A stretch of DNA of 64,000 nt. It comes from Desulfosudis oleivorans (GTDB lineage: Bacteria; Desulfobacterota; Desulfobacteria; Desulfobacterales; SURF-7). Location: positions 1 through 64,000 of the forward strand of contig DYJC01000013.1 in the NCBI GenBank assembly GCA_020723305.1, in the 5' to 3' direction. Shown here in pieces: positions 63,138 through 64,000 of this stretch. The notes below the pieces were generated by a model, which worked only from the letters and a program-made list of their open reading frames with translations, was not told where the DNA came from and ran no database searches. How positions within the stretch are numbered: position 1 is the stretch's first letter; each line of letters opens with the position of its first letter. Both the position numbers and the translations under genes were made by a program.

Positions 63138-64000
63138 GTGAGTATACTGGAAAAAATTGAATCCCCAAAAGATATAAAGCATCTTGATATTAGTGAACTT
63201 GGCAAGCTTGCTAAAGAAATACGTAAAACCATCGTAGATGTTGTTTCTGTTAATGGAGGGCATCTTGCCTCCAGTCTCGGGGTTGTAGAATTGACGATTG
63301 CTCTTCATTTTGTATTTGATGTGCCGAATGATAAATTGATCTGGGATGTCGGGCACCAGGCATATGCTCATAAACTCCTTACCGGACGAAGAAGCCAATT
63401 TCATACTCTCCGAAAATATAATGGCCTCTCCGGTTTTACAAGGATAAGCGAAAGCGCCTATGATGCCTTTTCCACAGGTCATAGCAGCACCTCTATTTCA
63501 GCCGGACTCGGTATTGCCTGTGCCAAACAATTAAAAAATGAAAAAAATAAGGTCATTGCTGTGATCGGTGATGGTTCTATGACATCCGGGATCGCTTTCG
63601 AAGGACTGAATCAGGCTGGATATATACATAAAGATAAGGATCTCATTGTTGTGTTGAATGATAATGATATGTCCATCACACACAATGTCGGAGCATTGTC
63701 TTCATTTCTCAGCCGGAAGTTTTCCTCAAAATATTTACAGGAATGGAGAAAAGAATTTGGAGAGTTTTTGAGGAATCTTCCCAAAATTGGTGATGATATT
63801 TATCAGTTTGCAAAGCGTTCTGAAGAGTCATTCAAGGCTTTTGTCACGCCGGGAATGTTGTTTGAAGCCTTTAATTTTGATTATTTCGGTCCGATAAACG
63901 GTCACAACCTTGAGCATATGATAAAGATCATGGAGAATATACGCAGCATCAATGAGCCGGTTCTCCTTCATGTTACGACCAAAAAAGGGAAAGGGTATCC
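63138..64000 (+). CDS. dxs: 1-deoxy-D-xylulose-5-phosphate synthase, N-terminal part (cut by window edge)
   Basis: Dxs joins pyruvate and glyceraldehyde 3-phosphate in the first step of the methylerythritol pathway, using thiamine diphosphate. From GTG 63138 (GGGAGAAAGGGAAGACA upstream) about 287 codons are present. Visible are GGHLASSLGVVELTIALH, WDVGHQAYAHKLLTGR, the ThDP motif GDGSMTSGIAFEGLNQAG with NDNDMSI, and FEAFNFDYFGPINGHN. The transketolase pyrimidine and C-terminal domains lie outside the window. Confidence 0.96.
   Translation, partial: MSILEKIESPKDIKHLDISELGKLAKEIRKTIVDVVSVNGGHLASSLGVVELTIALHFVFDVPNDKLIWDVGHQAYAHKLLTGRRSQFHTLRKYNGLSGFTRISESAYDAFSTGHSSTSISAGLGIACAKQLKNEKNKVIAVIGDGSMTSGIAFEGLNQAGYIHKDKDLIVVLNDNDMSITHNVGALSSFLSRKFSSKYLQEWRKEFGEFLRNLPKIGDDIYQFAKRSEESFKAFVTPGMLFEAFNFDYFGPINGHNLEHMIKIMENIRSINEPVLLHVTTKKGKGY

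Overview
The window most resembles a chromosomal segment of an anaerobic, Gram-negative Desulfobacterota bacterium (Desulfobacterales-like). This is inferred from the archaeal-type early shikimate genes fused to a bacterial aro operon, the many hybrid sensor kinases, the Fe-S proteins, a superoxide-reductase-like protein, a DUF362 protein and outer-membrane lipid-transport genes. No rRNA, tRNA or CRISPR array was seen. The dxs gene runs off the right edge and a broken transglycosylase gene runs off the left edge.

Layout. 1-1.0 kb is a gene graveyard: a frameshifted GT51 transglycosylase, an NHL-repeat scrap and a REP-associated transposase tail followed by a REP-like hairpin. 1.06-2.6 kb holds a membrane protein divergent from an AraC-type regulator. 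2.6-9.5 kb (minus) holds two hybrid histidine kinases and a double-receiver protein, probably one phosphorelay. 9.65-18.35 kb (minus) is an aromatic amino acid operon: ADTH synthase, dehydroquinate synthase II, pheA, aroE, aroA, aroK, aroC and a DUF362 protein. Ahead of it sits an unlisted 27-codon leader ORF with a run of Phe, Tyr and Trp codons, mutually exclusive RNA helices and two tandem terminator hairpins. This is a textbook-shaped transcription attenuator that appears to read all three aromatic amino acids together.

18.9-21.1 kb is an accessory islet: an ORF6N gene killed by one stop codon, a DUF3883 scrap, a nuclease-like protein and a BrnT-like toxin-antitoxin pair. 21.3-24.2 kb is a PhzF / Tat-exported flavin oxidoreductase / crotonase operon. 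24.3-28.9 kb holds single genes (zinc-ribbon membrane protein, ferredoxin-like protein, DUF486 protein, secreted hydrolase, transglutaminase-like protein). 29.2-36.2 kb (minus) is a long tight run: a double CDP-alcohol phosphatidyltransferase, a Tat-exported superoxide-reductase-like protein, a diguanylate cyclase, a FIST sensor, a PAS hybrid kinase and a corrinoid adenosyltransferase. 36.4-40.7 kb holds a class III cyclase-like protein, a small hypothetical protein and a TPR lipoprotein.

41.1-59.0 kb (plus) is an envelope locus: a YdbH-like AsmA-family protein, a YdbL/DUF1318 lipoprotein, a 2,809-residue exported TolB-propeller/TPR/CHAT protease, an SH3 protein, an M48 metallopeptidase, a CheY-like regulator, a beta-helix protein and glmM. 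It links lipid transport, caspase-like proteolysis and envelope quality control and is the second strong candidate for an undescribed system. 59.1-64 kb is housekeeping: a Bax-inhibitor-1 family protein, then a small conserved ORF, xseA, xseB, ispA and dxs.

Palindromic intergenic repeats of at least two kinds interrupt the aro operon, and an internally deleted copy of one recurs 48 kb away. These calls rest on motif recognition by eye. No database search or folding program was run.
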